A DNA stretch of 12,651 nt, taken from contig JBAYJS010000028.1 of NCBI GenBank assembly GCA_041664985.1, forward strand, positions 1 to 12,651. The letters are read 5' to 3'. The notes under the pieces are model-generated. The model was given only the letters and a program-made list of their open reading frames with translations. It was not told the origin of the DNA and searched no databases. The stretch comes from JBAYJS01 sp041664985 (GTDB lineage: Bacteria > Patescibacteriota > Patescibacteriia > Buchananbacterales > UBA6539). Both the position numbers and the translations under genes were made by a program. Of the stretch, positions 11,967-12,651 are shown in pieces (position 1 is the first letter of the stretch; every line of letters starts with the position of its first letter).

Positions 11967-11996
11967 TTAGATTTGTTTGCGCTTGACCATCTTCTC

Positions 11997-12651
11997 TTAT
12001 GATGGCTTGGCGACTCGGCTCACTTTGACCGGCCCGACCGCGTTGGCAACGCGGCAGAAATATCCGGCTTCGTCAGCCTGGGAGATGCCGTTCAAGGTCA
12101 GGGTTGGCGACGTTGCACCGGCAATGACAGTTGAACTTTCTCCAACCTTTTTGTACCACTGGTATCCCAGCGGCGCCAAACCGCCGGTAGCCGTTACCTG
12201 GAAGGTCACGTCCGTGCCCGGATTTTTCACCTGGCTGATCGGTTGCAAGAGGATAACCGGGTCGGGGATACTCACCGTCAAAACGATTGGCGAGGATTCG
12301 TCTTGGCCAAACAGGTTGGCTGCCGTGCAGGTGTAGCTTCCGCTGTCAGTCATCTCGGCCGAATCAATAACCAGGGTCGTGCCGGTTTGACCCAGCAAAA
12401 CGCCATCCTTTGCCCAAGAGTAGGTGAAAGGAGGGCTACCTTCAACGGTAGCGGTAAAGGTTACCGATTGGCCGACGGTGACTTCTGTCGCAGTGGCATT
12501 CACCGTAGTGGTTGGTTCAACTCCGTCAACCCACGGTGCTTCGGCCTGATGGGCAAAGCCCGTCAGCACGACTTCCTGCTCTTCAACAGTGTCCGGATCT
12601 TTGCCCGTCAGCAACCAAACATTGGCGCGGACTTTGTGGTTTGAAGGCTCA
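11997..12651 (-). CDS. Ig-like domain protein, 3' part (continues beyond the window)
   Basis: The frame is open to the window edge, so the start and any signal peptide are missing; 217 residues are visible, ending in TAA at 11999-11997. Two Ig-like (I-set type) domains are seen. The first, about residues 46-128, has W79 in YSWAKDG and DSGSYTCTAAN with C108. The second, about 130-213, has W165 in YQWYKK and DEAGYFCRVAN with C199. Each domain has the F-strand Cys but not the B-strand partner (T66-T68 and Q151-T153 regions carry none), so the usual disulfide is absent. The first 45 visible residues look like the end of another beta domain. Such domains are typical of surface or secreted proteins. 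GC content is clearly higher than in the neighbours (37 of 60 bases at 12181-12240 against 20 of 60 at 10861-10920), which suggests a different origin or expression class. Confidence 0.85.
   Translation of the reverse strand, partial: EPSNHKVRANVWLLTGKDPDTVEEQEVVLTGFAHQAEAPWVDGVEPTTTVNATATEVTVGQSVTFTATVEGSPPFTYSWAKDGVLLGQTGTTLVIDSAEMTDSGSYTCTAANLFGQDESSPIVLTVSIPDPVILLQPISQVKNPGTDVTFQVTATGGLAPLGYQWYKKVGESSTVIAGATSPTLTLNGISQADEAGYFCRVANAVGPVKVSRVAKPS

Noticed and set aside
11977..12644. Forward-strand open frames across the Ig-like gene
   Set aside because: They are shadows of the minus-strand gene, which shows two clear Ig domains and a terminator in its own direction.
1..12651. CRISPR array, insertion sequence or prophage
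   Set aside because: No regularly spaced direct repeats, transposase, integrase or phage genes are seen. The repeats present are short palindromes, coding repeats and tRNA fragments.

Overview
The window looks like a chromosome fragment from a Candidate Phyla Radiation (Patescibacteria, Parcubacteria-like) bacterium. This is inferred, not proven. The reasons are low GC in most of it, compact same-strand gene runs with gaps of a few bases, almost no Shine-Dalgarno sequences, a standard code in which TGA is a stop (2898-2900, 3815-3817), many short membrane or secreted proteins of unknown function, and short perfect GC-rich palindromes scattered through RNA genes, coding regions and gaps.

Layout. 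1-648 is the 3' part of a primary sigma factor gene. 649-1140 is a complicated tRNA-Asn locus: an intact tRNA-Asn (935-1006) lies inside a second, broken tRNA-Asn copy whose D stem, anticodon arm and T loop are each interrupted by palindromic DNA. An extended -10 promoter (1131-1139) then opens a run of five forward genes (1163-3817): three small membrane or membrane-anchored proteins of unknown function, one membrane-anchored protein with Pro/Asp-rich repeats and a Cys-rich end, and a small zinc-ribbon protein. A 363-base gap (3818-4180) carries a second copy of the same terminator/promoter module. It leads into a second forward run (4181-8553): a SufS-like cysteine desulfurase, a cysteine synthase, a four-helix membrane protein, a membrane histidine kinase and a stand-alone receiver protein, closed by a clear terminator (8601-8623). 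Then come a monocistronic double zinc-ribbon protein with its own promoter (8771-9400), a YgjP-type metalloprotease followed directly by a small GIY-YIG protein (9473-10285), a convergent ABC-F ATPase on the minus strand (10342-11799), and the 3' end of a GC-richer minus-strand gene with Ig-like domains (11997-12651).

How the parts relate. The desulfurase and cysteine synthase are opposite ends of cysteine/sulfide chemistry and appear to share a transcript with the two-component pair. The receiver has no output domain, so its target is not visible here. The sigma factor keeps the His/Glu pair that reads extended -10 promoters, and the promoters visible here are of that type (TGnTATAAT or TGnTATTAT).

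The most unusual signal is the palindrome family. The same 15-bp element (TCCGCCTTTGGCGGA) sits in the broken tRNA, in frame in the histidine kinase, and in frame, in reverse orientation and beside a decayed copy, in the tail of the double zinc-ribbon protein. Other palindromes interrupt the same tRNA, and a different one supplies both a stop codon and a terminator. Together these look like a mobile palindromic element system comparable in behaviour to the Rickettsia palindromic elements.
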